Shown here: positions 44,771 through 55,152 of the stretch, piece after piece
How positions within the stretch are numbered: position 1 is the first letter of the stretch
Layout of the letters: every line of letters begins with the position of its first letter
NCBI GenBank assembly: GCA_016584305.1
Contig: JACEEZ010020072.1
Location: 152,182 to 216,181 of the forward strand
DNA from: Chionoecetes opilio
Lineage: Eukaryota; Arthropoda; Malacostraca; Decapoda; Majidae
Direction: 5' to 3'
Length of the DNA: 64,000 nucleotides
Position numbers and translations under genes: made by a program
Notes under the pieces: generated by a model
The model's input: the letters and a program-made list of their open reading frames with translations, nothing else
Told to the model about the DNA's origin: nothing
The model's database searches: none

Positions 44771-45650
44771 CTGGAAAATGCAATGTTTTTATGGTGACTT
44801 CAGTTTTACTCTAGAAAATGCAATGTTTTTTGTGGTGACTTCAGTTTTACTCTAGAAAATGCAATGTTTTTGTGGTGACTTCAGTTTTACTCTAGAAAAT
44901 GCAATGTTTTTTGTGGTGACTTCAGATTTACTCTAGAAAATGCAATGTTTTTGTGGTGACTTCAGTTTTACTCTAGAAAATGCAATGTTTTTTGTGGTGA
45001 CTTCAGTTTTACTCTAGAAAATGCAATGTTTTTGTGGTGACTTCAGTTTTACTCTAGAAAATGCAATGTTTTTTGTGGTGACTTCAGTTTTACTCTAGAA
45101 AATGCAATGTTTTTGTGGTGACTTCAGTTTTACTCTAGAAAATGCAATGTTTTTTGTGGTGACTTCAGTTTTACTCTAGAAAATACAATGTTTTTTGTGG
45201 TGACTTCAGTTTTACTCTAGAAAATACAATGTTTTTTGTGGTGACTTCAGTTTTACTCTAGAAAATACAATGTTTTTTGTGGTGACTTCAGTTTTACTCT
45301 AGAAAATGCAATGTTTTTTGTGGTGACTTCAGTTTTACTCTAGAAAATACAATGTTTTTTGTGGTGACTTCAGTTTTACTCTAGAAAATGCAATGTTTTT
45401 GTGGTGACTTCAGTTTTACTCTAGAAAATGCAATGTTTTTTGTGGTGACTTCAGTTTTACTCTAGAAAATGCAATGTTTTTTGTGGTGACTTCAGTTTTA
45501 CGCTAGAAAATGCAATGTTTTTCATGATTACTTCAGTATTACTCTAGACAATGCAATGTTTGTTTTTCTGGTTACTTCAGTTTTACTCTAGAAAATGCAA
45601 TGTTTTTTATAGTTACTTCATTTCTGACTCTCGAAAATGTAATGTTTCTT
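44771..45650. repeat. 41-bp minisatellite beside the AP-1 sigma start exon
   Basis: About 22 head-to-tail copies of a 39-42 bp unit, GAAAATGCAATG plus a T-run, then GTGGTGACTTCAG and TTTTACTCTA. Copies differ mostly in T-run length and by G/A in the GCAATG block; the last few towards 45650 are more diverged. The first unit abuts exon 1 at its presumed acceptor. On the gene strand every unit contains TTGCATTTTCTAGAG, which resembles a 3' splice site. The array lies in a 5' intron or in upstream flanking DNA. Confidence 0.95.
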
Positions 45651-46338
45651 ATGGTTACTAAATGTATACTAACATGAATCTTCCAGGGTTATGATGTACA
45701 GTATAAGATTTCCCAATTGGTGTCAGAGAAAGTTTGCTAAATGTGATTGATTGGGCTCACCGAATGCTATCGTGTCACATCTGAACACACCAGATGCAAG
45801 ACTATACTGTGCTACAATTCAATAACACAGTGTTTGTACCTACAGAGGATCAACAAGGCATACACTCTGTCCACTATAAACGAAGCAAAAAACAATACAA
45901 TTTATCATAAAACAAATCAGCCAAAACAGTAAAAAATTCCATTGCATTCATCACCTACGAATGTTTTTTTTACTTACCACAAGTAGAAAATAAATAAAAT
46001 AAAATAGTATTGGTATTAGTAATAGAGATGCCTATTCCTACATGGACGAGGGTATAGAAGGCTGACACATGCTAGTATATAGAGTCCTTAATAATGTGAT
46101 GAACAATACATCACAAACTCTTCACCACTGTTCCTGCCACTCACTATATATATATATATATATTCCTACATGATATAAGGCAACACCAGGTGCTAATGAG
46201 TCACTGATGAAAACTGATAAGTTTTTACAGACTATTTTTTTCTGATGAATTTTGATACTAATTTTAATAATCTGATATTAGTTTTTCAGCAAAATCATAT
46301 ATGCATATATTTCTTTAGGGGAATACACAATCCAACAC
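45651..46338. other. AT-rich upstream flank, no gene recognised
   Basis: TATATATATATATAT at 46147-46161. No motif in the short frames. Confidence 0.5.
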
Positions 46339-46640
46339 ACATCCGTATTGTAGTGGCTGGCGTGCCTGGCTACGAATCTGCGAGCTCGGGTTCGAATCCC
46401 AGCCAGAGCAGTCGGTATGCAGCCCAATCAGCTGTTCATCCATCTTTTCGGGGATGGTGGATAAATGGGTACCTGGGGAAACCTGGGGAAGGTAACTGTG
46501 GTAGCCCGGATGTCACACGAGCCCTGTGTGGGTAACGGGTTCCTACCCACCACAGGCTCACGGGCTAATGCCACGGAGATGAGCACCGAGGCAAGGACAG
46601 CATAGCGTATGCCCCCATCTTTACCTCACACTATCCAATA
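46339..46640 (+). mobile_element. tRNA-derived SINE, third family
   Basis: GTAGTGGCTGGCGTGCCTGG (box A region) and GCTCGGGTTCGAATCCCAGC (box B) are tRNA-like. The body contains TGGATAAATGGGTACCTGGG and GGGTAACGGGTTCCTACCC and ends CCATCTTTACCTCACAC. Single copy in this window. Confidence 0.8.
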
Positions 46641-46835
46641 CACGGGCATTTAAATATGTATATAGTAATTTCTTGATGATTTTAGGGATGGCCATAATCC
46701 AGTCATACTTGCATCTCCCGCAAAAAAAAAAAAATAATGATAATATAATAATAACAATACGTAATAATAATTCTTTGGCCAGGAAAAATAAGTCATGTGT
46801 TTCAGAAAATAACCGCGAAGTCCTAGTCCATTTTT

Positions 46836-46850
46836 ACCCCCCCCCCCCCC
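46836..46850. repeat. Poly-C tract
   Basis: About 14 C in a row; gives a Gly-rich frame on the opposite strand. Confidence 0.9.
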
Positions 46851-47207
46851 CATGTAACCTGTCCAAACTAATCAAGTTATTGCTGATAATTAATCCTTGA
46901 ATGCAGAAACACGAGTAAAAGCTGATCTGAATATGATATGAAATGCATATGAATATGATAATGTACATATTGGGTACCGTAAAATCAAAATCAAGAACTG
47001 GAACTCTCGCCGATAATAGGAATTCATGCCGGCTTGAAAAATTAAAATACTCGCCGACGGCAGCGAGAGTTGCAGGTCCCCCCAATGGTAGGATCAGGGC
47101 ATAAGAATGAGATCATAAGAGTTATTGGTAAGTCTTACTGGAATGCTTGGTGAGGTAGATCACGGAACAATAACTGCACACCAATCACCGCGATGAGGGA
47201 CGAGGCT

Positions 47208-47335
47208 ACATTTTTACACTAGGACCAGAATTCTCTACACAATTAGGAGTATGATTTATGTTTACCTTAATGGATTCTTAGAAACATTCTCTATGAGCTT
47301 CCGTCTTCAATACTTTCGTCATATATAAGATGTTT
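47208..47335 (+). mobile_element. Left terminus of a Mutator-like long-TIR element
   Basis: GGCTACATTTTTACACTAGG, then CTACACAATTAGGAGTATG, TTTATGTTTACCTTAATGG and AACATTCTCTATGAGCTTCC. This is the long TIR shared with 50589-51907, 52285-54395 and the inverse at 57240-57350. It matches 57240-57350 best (ACACTAG and the TTATGTTTACC block), so these two may be ends of one element. Confidence 0.65.
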
Positions 47336-48340
47336 TTAATAGTAAGGGAAGTGAATAAGAAATATGAAAATTAACTAACCTAAGCCCAGCTTTTGACTCA
47401 CTAACCAGACCTAACCCACATTTTAACCTACCGTAGATAACAGTGAAGTCGCCAGCTGCAGTGAAGTCGCCAGGCGCCAAATATTACGAATTATAGCATC
47501 ACTACTGATTTTTATGTGCCACTGAAGATGTTACACAGTAGTTTATATCTTGATTGTATAATCTACCCTGTTTCAGCGTTGTTTTATGCTTTGTATCTGC
47601 AAATATAACTGTTGCGCATTTTGTTTCTCAAGTTTTTCTTCGCGCGATGACAGACAGTAAACAGTAGCTTTTCGGGCGACAGGACACAGACTTGCCAGAT
47701 CTTTCAAACTTGAATAGAATTTATTTTCACGTTGGCAGAGGAATTTTGATATATCCAAGCATCTTCCGCAGCTAATATATATAGACTTGTTTTACTTTAC
47801 CTCTAATTTCCCTGAATTCCCCAGAGTGGCGACTCAACTGTTGGGTTAAAATACTAGCTGGCGACTTTACTGTAGTAGGTATAGTGAGGTCGCCACTCTG
47901 TTTTATTTTGTAATTTGTTCATTTATAGCCCTAATATGACACAGATGAAGACACAAAATGACACAGACTTTCCAGATAGCCCTTTCTAACTTTCCTGAAA
48001 TCATGGATGTAGAAATGTAAGTATTAACGCCACCACACGTCTGTAAATAACAAAGAAACGTAGAACTGGCGACTTCACTGTTATCCATGGTAGCTAAAGC
48101 CAAATTTGCATTAAAAAGTCTGCGGCAGGGGAAAAATCGAGGCGATGCAGGTCACAAGAGGCAGAAGAGTAATGCTCACATAAACACTTGTCTCTCTCCT
48201 CCCTATAAACAACATATCATATCCAAAAGTAATGATGGTAAGGATTCCTTTTATCGCCCCTGCCATATCTTGCTTACTACTTTATGAAGGACTAATCTTT
48301 AGTCATACACGTCTTCTACTAACCTTCAAACCTCTTGGCA

Positions 48341-48684
48341 AGCTGTTACTTTGATCAAAATCACGGACAAGAATGATCTTTTAAGAATAAATAAGGCGCA
48401 ACTCCGCCGTCGCCATCAGCACAGTCAAAGATCGCCGGCCAATCCCTCCCTCACGTACAGCAGCCAGGCTAGGTTAAGGTTAGGTTTAGTTTAGTTTAAA
48501 ATAAAGCTAAACTAAACCTAACCTTAACCTTAACCTAACCTACCCTGGCTGCTGTCCGTGAGAGAAGACTGGGAGAGGCACCCATCCCGAGGGCTAGACT
48601 GTGCTGATGGCGATGGCGGAGCATCACCTTATTTATTCTTATTAGATAATTTTTGTCCGTGATTTTGACCAAAGTAACAGCTAC
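48341..48684. repeat. Hairpin element with TTAGG-like centre, copy 1
   Basis: Arms AGCTGTTACTTTGATCAAAA and inverse, then AATAAATAAGG, CGCCATCAGCACAGTC and CAGCAGCCAGGCTAGGTTA, meet at a centre TTTAGTTTAAAATAAAGC flanked by AGGTTAGGTTTAG / CTAAACCTAACCTTAACC. A near-complete palindrome of about 340 bp. Confidence 0.8.
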
Positions 48685-49014
48685 CGTAGATAACAGTAAA
48701 GTCACCAGGACAACGTTTCTTTGTTATTTACAGACGTGTGGTGGCGTTAATACTTACATTTCTAATCCATGATTTCAAGAAAGTTAGAAGAGGCTATCTG
48801 GAAAGTCTGTGTCATTTTGTGTCTTCATCTGCATCATATTAGGGCTATAAATGAACAAATTATAAAAATAAAACCGAGTGGCGACGTTGTTATACCTACT
48901 ACAGTAAAGTCGCCAGCTAGTATTTTAACCCAACAGTTGAGTTGCCACTCTGGGGAATTCAGGGAAATTAGAAGTAAAGTAAAACAAGTCTCTATCTATA
49001 ATAATATAAGCGAA

Positions 49015-49039
49015 AGTGTGTGTGTGTGTCTGTGTGTGT

Positions 49040-49092
<53 letters not shown>
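49015..49092. repeat. (GT)n microsatellite
   Basis: About 78 bp of GT with two small interruptions, within the large palindromic element. Confidence 0.97.
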
Positions 49093-49094
<2 letters not shown>

Positions 49095-49264
49095 GTATAG
49101 GTTCCGCCCCCTGTGGCGCAATCCCATCATATGGCACATTTTTGGAACCGGGTCGAGCAGGGGAAGGTTTTAAGCCCACTTATGAAATGATCCGATCACT
49201 TCTTCTTTTTTTTAGCAGCCTATTAGCGAGAATTGTGAAAAAAAGTGGGTTGCGAGAATTGGGG

Positions 49265-49515
49265 AAACCTTGATGTAGGGTGATGGGTAATGGGTGAGTG
49301 AATGGGTGGGGTAATGGGTAATTGGTGTGGGGTGATGGGTGCGTGAATGGGTGGGGGGTGATGGGTGAGGGAATAGGTGGGGGTGATGGTAATGGTGAGT
49401 GAATGGGTGTGTGGTGATGGGTAATGGGTGAGTGAATGGGTGGGGGGTGATGGGTAATGGGTGAGTGAATGGGTGGGGGGTGATGGGTAATGGGTGAGTG
49501 AATGGGTTGGGGTGA
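49265..49515. repeat. GGGTGATGGGTAATGGGTGA minisatellite
   Basis: About seven irregular units of 30-37 bp built from GTGAGTGAATGGGTGGGG and TGATGGGTAATGG. The Pro/His-rich minus-strand frame across it is a repeat translation. Confidence 0.9.
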
Positions 49516-49989
49516 TGTGATTTCAGGAAAGTTAGCAGGGGCTATCTGGAGAGTCTGTGTTTGGAAGGCCCTCCAAACACAGGTGGTGGGCCTAGCCAAA
49601 AAGTTCGCCCGGAGGGCGGCTTTGCGGCTAGTAGTATATATTAGCTGCGGAAGATGCTTGGATATAAAAAAAATTCCTCTGCCAATGTGAAAACAAATTC
49701 TATTCAAGTTTGACAGATCTGGCAAGTCTTGTGTCCTGTCGCCCGAAAGGTGATGAGCTACTGTCTGTTGTCGCGCCAAGAAAAACTTGAGAAGCAAAAT
49801 GCGCAACAGTTATATTTTCAGATACAAAGCATAAAACAATGCTGAAACAGGGTAGATTATACAGTCATGATATAAACTACTGTGTATCATCTTCAGTGGC
49901 ACATAAAAATCAGTAGTGATCCTATAATTCGTAATATTTGGCGGCTGGCGACATGACTGCAGGTGGCGACTTGACTGTTATCTACAGTA

Positions 49990-50580
49990 GCCAAGAGGTT
50001 TGAAGGTTAGTAGGAGACGTGTATGACAATAGTTTAGTCCTTTATAAGGTAGTAAGCGAGATAAGCTAGGCAATATAACGAATCGGTTAAGATTAGTTTT
50101 ATCGCCCTTCCCATATCTCGCTTACTACCTTATGAAGGACTAATATTTTGTCATACACGTCTTCTACTAACCTTCAAACCTCTTGGAAAGCTGTTACTTT
50201 GGTCAAAATCACAGACAAAAATTATGTAATAAGAATAAATAAAGTGCTGCTCCGCCGTCGCCATTAGCGCAGTCTAGACCGCGGGACGGGCGCCTCTTCC
50301 AGTCTTCTCTCACGGACAGCAGCCAGACTAGGTTAGGTTAAGGTTAAGGTTAGGTTTAGTTTAGCTTTATTTTAAACTAAACTAATCCTAACCCCTTAAC
50401 CTAACCTAGACTGGCTGCTGTACGTGAGGGAGGGTTTGGCCCACGGTCTCTGACTGTGCTGATGGCGACGGTGGAGCAGCACTTTATTAATTCTTATTAG
50501 ATCATTCTTGTCCGTGATTTTGACCAAAGTAACAGCTTTCCAAGAGGTTTGAAGGTTAGTAGAAGTCGTGTATGACAAAA
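49990..50580. repeat. Adjoining hairpins, copy 2 of the TTAGG-centred element
   Basis: 49992-50190 forms a palindrome (GCCAAGAGGTTTGAAGGTTA with its inverse TAACCTTCAAACCTCTTGG). 50151-50575 forms a second one around GGTTTAGTTTAGCTTTATTT, the same element as 48341-48684. The two share the middle arm, so alternative foldings exist. Confidence 0.8.
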
Positions 50581-50815
50581 TATTAGTAGGTATTATTTTA
50601 CAATAGGACCGAAATTCCCTACAAAATTGGGAGTATGGTTTCTGTTTACCTTATTGGATTCTAGGAAACATTCTGTGGATAATTTAGTTTCACTCAAGCA
50701 ACGATTTTCTGATGAGCCTTATGTTTTTCTGGTGTGTTTTTATGTGTTTTGAATGAATTTGCTAACCGTTTTTGTCGCAATTTTTAACTTTTTTATTTTT
50801 TTTAGGTACTAGATA

Positions 50816-50930
50816 AAGGTTAGTTTTTTTTTTAGTTAGGTAAAGGTTAGGTTAGGTATAGGTTAGGTTAGGTATGGGTTAGGTTAGGTATGGGTTAGGT
50901 TAGGTATAGGTATAGGTTAGGTTAGGTAAA
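50816..50930. repeat. GGTTAGGTTAGGTA telomere-like repeats
   Basis: Runs of GGTTAGGTTAGG separated by TATA or TATG, inside the element at 50589-51907. Confidence 0.9.
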
Positions 50931-51351
50931 TATTTTTTTTTTTTTTTTTTTAGTTTTTGTCATTTTTGCACAAAAAAAAAAAAAAAAAAAAATTGCGACA
51001 GAAACGGTTAGCAGATTCATTCAAAACACACAAAAACATAAGGCGCATCAGAAAATAGTTGGTTGGGTGAAACTATAAATTGACCCATTCTGTCAATGAA
51101 CTTCCGTCGCAAATCATTACTTTTGGAGATAATGACATGTTGTTTATAGGGAGGCGAGACAAGTGTTTACATCCGCCTCACTCTTCTTCCTCTAGTGACC
51201 TGCATCGCCTCTGTTTTTCCCTTGCCGCGGACACTTTTTTAATGCAGATTTGGCTTTAGTTAGGAGGTTAAAGCGTGGGACTATAGGTTAGGTTAGGTGG
51301 TGTATACCCAATGCGGCCGCGGGCCTCATGCGGCCGCCTACAGCAATATAA

Positions 51352-51535
51352 GTAACTTTTAGGGGGTTATAGTGAGGTTAGGGTAGTAACTTTTAGGGGT
51401 TATAGTGAGGTTAGGTTAGTAACTTATAGGGAGGTTAGTTTAGTAACTTTTAGGGGGTTATAGTGAGGTTAGGTTAGTAATTTTTAGGGGTTATAGTGAG
51501 GTTAGGTTAGTAACTTATGACATATCTTATGTTTA
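51352..51535. repeat. 34-bp TTAGG-derived minisatellite, array 1
   Basis: Unit AGTAACTTTTAGGGGGTTAT then AGTGAGGTTAGGTT, about five copies. A second array of the same unit lies at 55380-55575. Confidence 0.9.
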
Positions 51536-52019
51536 ACATAGTTATATATGTTAAACATAACGTACAATAAACATATACGTATAACAATAGTTTGCTCCGC
51601 GCGACTGCCCTCTATATATGTGGATCATACGGGCGGCCGCATTGGGCCCGTGGCCGCATTGGGTGGCGACCGGTTAGGTTAGTTTAGGTCAAAAGGTGGG
51701 GTTAGGTTGTTGTTATTGTTCTTGTTTTAGGGCTGCGAGGATCCCTTATCTCCTATACACTCCTTCCCATTAAAAACATCTTATATCTTTGCAAGTAGTG
51801 ATTTGCGACGGAAACTCATAGAGAATGTTTCTTAGAATCCAATAAGGTAAACAGAAACAACACTCCCAATTGTGTAGGCATTTTCGGTCCTATTGTAAAA
51901 ATTTACCTATTAGTCCTTCATAGTGTTAAACGAGATTTGGCAGGGGCGATCAAACGATTTTTGGTTATAATGGACGAGAGTTTCACGTTCGTTTTCAGAG
52001 ACACCAACTATTTTTTCTT

Positions 52020-52076
52020 GGCCTACAATAGGTGCTTGTTCTAATGGTGCTTGTTTTATTTTGCGCAAACCAAACA

Positions 52077-52111
<35 letters not shown>

Positions 52112-52284
52112 TACTTAGTGGTTAAGGTTAGGTTAGGTTTCATTAAAACCTGTAAGGTTAGGTTAGGCTTCATTAAAACTTTTAAGGTTAGGTTAGGTTT
52201 CATTACAACAAGGTTAGGTTATGTTTCCTTTTTTTTTTTTTGGGTTTGCGCAAAATAAAAACAAGCACCATTAGAACAAGCACC
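52020..52284. repeat. Foldback element with TTAGG-rich core, copy 1
   Basis: Arms GGTGCTTGTTCTAATGGTGC and GTTTTATTTTGCGCAAACC with the inverse at 52240-52284. The core is poly-A, then AGGTTAGGTTTCATTAAAAC repeated three times, then poly-T. A related copy is at 56555-56760. Confidence 0.8.
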
Positions 52285-52346
52285 GGTAAATTTTTACGAT
52301 GGCACCAAACTTCTCTACACAATTGGGAGCATGGTTTTTGTTTACC

Positions 52347-53878
52347 TGTGATGCCCGGGTTTTTAAGTCTAGACAAACTGTGTGTTGGAATGAAATTTAT
52401 TGAGATAATTCTCCACTGACGGATAAATTCTTCTCGTTACAACTGAATTGGAATGAACTTATTTTAGTAGGGAATTGCTGCCACCAGTCCAAGCGGGTAT
52501 TCCTATGGTCTACCCCTTGAACACGATTTAATATATAAGGATTACGGTAGTCGTGGGGATACTATTAGTATACCGAGTAAGTCTGAAACTCTCTCGGGAC
52601 GTGGGGAAATATTTCTATAACAGGGAATAGTCACCTGGGGTTTTTGCAAGAAAAAAAGAATCTCTACTTTAACTCATTTGGTTTATTTAACAAGAAATTA
52701 TTCATGGTTGAAAACTTAAGTACATGTATGGTTTAATTTAGTGAAGGAAAGCTTCTAAAGAGCATAACCTGCCTCACTGGACTATATTCCTAGACCTACC
52801 ATCTACATACATACAAGATGAACACCTAAGATATACATGGAGAACATAGGGAAGGGAAAATGAGAGAGTAATGAAAACTGTTTGCGAGTCGGGACCATGT
52901 GAAAAACACGTATTCCGCTTGATAAATCTATCCACGTACCTAGGAGACGGTGAAGAAACGAATGCCCTTGTTAAACGGGGGGGGGGGGAGGGGGGGGACT
53001 AACACTGGTTAAGATATCATATCACAAAAACAAGGTATTAGAGACGAAAAACGATAACACCTTACCTAGGAGACGGTGAAGAAACTAATGCCGCTGCGTG
53101 ACCCTTCACAGAGGACTGAGGACAGCTAAACCGCGGAAATTAACGAGTGTTCAAACATTCACCAGAGTCTTCCTCAACGCGGACCCAAAGTGTCGAATGT
53201 TTCTTATTAACTGGGAAAGCAGATATACCTACGAAGTGAGTAACTATAACCCAATTCTCTTAATTTGATGAAGGAAAATTTAATTCATAAATATAATCAA
53301 CGGGGAGGGTATTACTTCATCCAGAACGGCCATACGAACACGCTTTTCACAGTAGCAGGGTATTGGGAAGCGTGAGAGAATCTTTGCCGACTCTTAATTC
53401 AGCGAATGACTCTACTAATCTATGCATTAATATGCGAAACACAACTCTATTTTGTCTTTTTTTAAGGATGCTCAGAATCTAAGAGTCTCTGCCAGGAGGA
53501 TAAGGGGGGAATAAGAAGTTTTGACTCTACAAGTTATTGGCAATCGCGAAATTAATGTCTCACATATTATACCTCGTGACTCTGGCGTTTGGGGGGGGGG
53601 AAAGGAGGATGGAGGGGGGGGAAAAGGAGGATGGAGGGGGGGGGGGGGGAGATAGGAATGCAAGAGAGAGAGAGAGAAGCATACGAATGAAAAATAGATA
53701 ATACTAGAAATGAAATAATTTGAATGGCCTTATTCTAATAAATAACCTGTTCCCCTATATACTGGATTTAGGCAACACTTAGTCTAGATTAAACCTATGG
53801 TTATTGAAACCTCTTTCCTTTCATAGACATAACTCGGAAATCGTGTGATGGAAATCTCCATCATTACTCTTGGAATTT
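52347..53878. mobile_element. 1.5-kb insertion splitting a Mutator-like TIR
   Basis: The TIR sequence GTTTACC|TTATTGTATTC is interrupted between 52346 and 53881. The inserted DNA begins TGATGCCCGGGTTTTT and ends TTTTCCGGCACTACA. TG...CA ends with inverted GCCGG-type motifs would fit a solo LTR, but the duplicated target is only about ACC. It includes a repeated TACCTAGGAGACGGTGAAGA (52937 and 53064) and G-runs at 52978 and 53589-53650. Confidence 0.5.
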
Positions 53879-54058
53879 TCCGGCACTACACCTTATTGTA
53901 TTCTAAGAGACATTTTCTCCTTGAGCTTTCCGTCGCAAATCAATAGTTTCGGAGATATAGAACATTTTAGGTCGGGGAGGAATATTTCTCCTTGTTTACA
54001 AAATGCCTCCCTCTTCCTCTTCGTGACCTGCATCGCTTTTGTTTCGGAGGCACACCCG

Positions 54059-54126
54059 TGGCTACCTTACCTTACCTAGCCTAACCTGAACCTTACCTAA
54101 CCTAACCTTACCTAACCTAACCTTTA
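54059..54126. repeat. CCTAA telomere-like repeats
   Basis: CCTTACCTAACCTAACCTTA-type run within the element at 52285-54395; orientation opposite to the GGTTA arrays. Confidence 0.88.
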
Positions 54127-54787
54127 ACCTCCCAACTGGGTCCAATAATAAAAGTTTAATAAAATACCAAACAAAAGCGATGCGGGTAAGAGGAAGCCAA
54201 CAAGAAGAGGAAGCGGGAGGCATTTTGTAAACAAGGAGACATATTCCTCCCCCCACCTAAAATGTTCTACATCTCCGAAACTATTGATTTGCGACGGAAA
54301 GCTCAAAGAAAAATGTCTCTTAGAATACAATAAGGTAAACAAAAACCATGCTCCCAATTGTGTAGGGAAGTTTGGTGCCATCGTAAAATAATACCCAAGC
54401 ACCGGAAATACTTTGGAACTCATCCTTCCGGCTTTGACTGAAATGAACTACCGCACTGTATTGTATGCTTATTGTACTTCACATCTGTAAAGGTTCCAGC
54501 GTGCGCTCGGCCTTGGTTAACCCACACGGCCGCTATGAAATATGAGGTGCCTCAAAAAATTCTAAGTCCAGTCAAATCCACTCCCGAGCGCTTCCTAGCT
54601 AGACTGAGCCCTAGTACACCCTTGACTACAGCTAGATAAGTAGTCCCTGTGTAAGCAACACGTAGTTTGCATGAATTATTGCATATATGGATATGAAATG
54701 CTCTAAATTCGTACCACATCAACCTTTCTGATATATTTAAGCATATATATTGCATAATAATCATATAGGGGAATATATTGGTTTCTA

Positions 54788-54840
54788 ATAAATACTCAGC
54801 GAGTATTTATTAGTGACGAGTGACGAGTGACGTCACGTAT
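54788..54840. promoter_or_regulatory. Short perfect hairpin next to a CRE-like TGACGTCA
   Basis: TAATAAATACTC-AGC-GAGTATTTATTA is a perfect 12-bp inverted repeat, followed by GACGAGTGACGAGTGACGTCACG. TGACGTCA is the palindromic CREB/ATF core. It lies just 3' of the open frame at 54859-55152, so a promoter role on the plus strand is possible but unproven. Confidence 0.35.
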
Positions 54841-54858
54841 GGCGGAGGGTTCAACTGT

Positions 54859-55152
54859 TCACCTCGGTTCACTTAATTCACTGGCGGTCACGGGCACAGA
54901 AGGTTGTGGTGATGGTGACTTGTAGCTACGTACTGCAATTTTATTAGGAGTGTAATAACGAGAAACCAAAGGACTTTGTGTGTGCGCCACAAACTCATTT
55001 TGTAAACGAAAGGTTATTGCACTTGATAAACCTGCCACATTGGACTTTAATAGAAAATCAGTAGAAAATAGTTGTTGTCGATAACTACCGCTTAATACGT
55101 AGTTATACAAATCACCCCATCCCGTAGCCTTTATAACATCGGTACCCGCCAT
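54859..55152 (-). CDS. Unidentified 97-residue open frame
   Basis: I do not recognise it. It starts in a favourable context (CAAATGGCGGG) with MAGTDVIKATGWGDLYNYVL and is evenly mixed in composition, unlike the repeat frames nearby. Middle part SSAITFRLQNEFVAHTQSPL; it ends VPVTASELSEPR. No signal peptide or membrane segment is evident and no zinc-binding or catalytic motif. It sits between a Mutator-like element and TTAGG-derived arrays, so it could be a fragment of a mobile element's cargo or a chance frame. Confidence 0.3.
   Translation of the reverse strand: MAGTDVIKATGWGDLYNYVLSGSYRQQLFSTDFLLKSNVAGLSSAITFRLQNEFVAHTQSPLVSRYYTPNKIAVRSYKSPSPQPSVPVTASELSEPR

Larger units (their letters stand above)
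47431..49987. mobile_element. Large palindromic TIR element related to the small MITEs
   Basis: It starts after TA with CCGTAGATAACAGTGAAGTC and ends GACTTGACTGTTATCTACAG before TA. The outer arms (47431-47790 and 49630-49987) are inverted copies of about 355 bp sharing CAGTAGTTTATATC, ACAAAGCATAAAACAA (inverse) and TCTTCCGCAGCTAAT. The pairing continues inward (47776-48092 with 48685-48990). It contains other repeats: 48341-48684, a GT microsatellite and a minisatellite. Terminal motifs GTCGCCAG and TAGCATCACTAC link it to the MITEs at the start of the window. Confidence 0.75.
50589..51907. mobile_element. Mutator-like long-TIR element with 8-bp target duplication
   Basis: Ends GGTATTATTTTACAATAGGA and inverse TCCTATTGTAAAAATTTACC; TIRs extend about 110 bp through CTACAAAATTGGGAGTATGG and ACCTTATTGGATTCTAGGAA. 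The flanks are TATTAGTA (50581-50588) and TATTAGTC (51908-51915). An empty site containing TATTAGTC is visible by inverting 50135-50160. Long TIRs beginning GG with 8-bp duplications fit Mutator-like elements. The interior holds TTAGG-like minisatellites and poly-A; no transposase. Confidence 0.8.
52285..54395. mobile_element. Mutator-like long-TIR element with perfect 8-bp duplication
   Basis: Begins GGTAAATTTTTACGATGGCA and ends TGCCATCGTAAAATAATACC; flanked by CAAGCACC at 52277-52284 and 54396-54403. The TIR contains CTACACAATTGGGAGCATGG and TTTTTGTTTACC on both sides. The left TIR is split after GTTTACC by another insertion (52347-53878). Inner arms carry GTCGCAAATCAATAGTTTC and CCTAACC repeats. 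No transposase seen. Confidence 0.82.

Noticed and set aside
49180..49806. 208-codon minus-strand frame rich in Pro and His
   Set aside because: Spans a GGGTGATGGGTAATG minisatellite and the arm of a palindromic element.
52347..53878. Solo LTR call for the 1.5-kb insertion
   Set aside because: TG...CA ends fit, but the duplicated target is only two or three bases and no primer-binding or polypurine site could be checked; left as an unclassified insertion.
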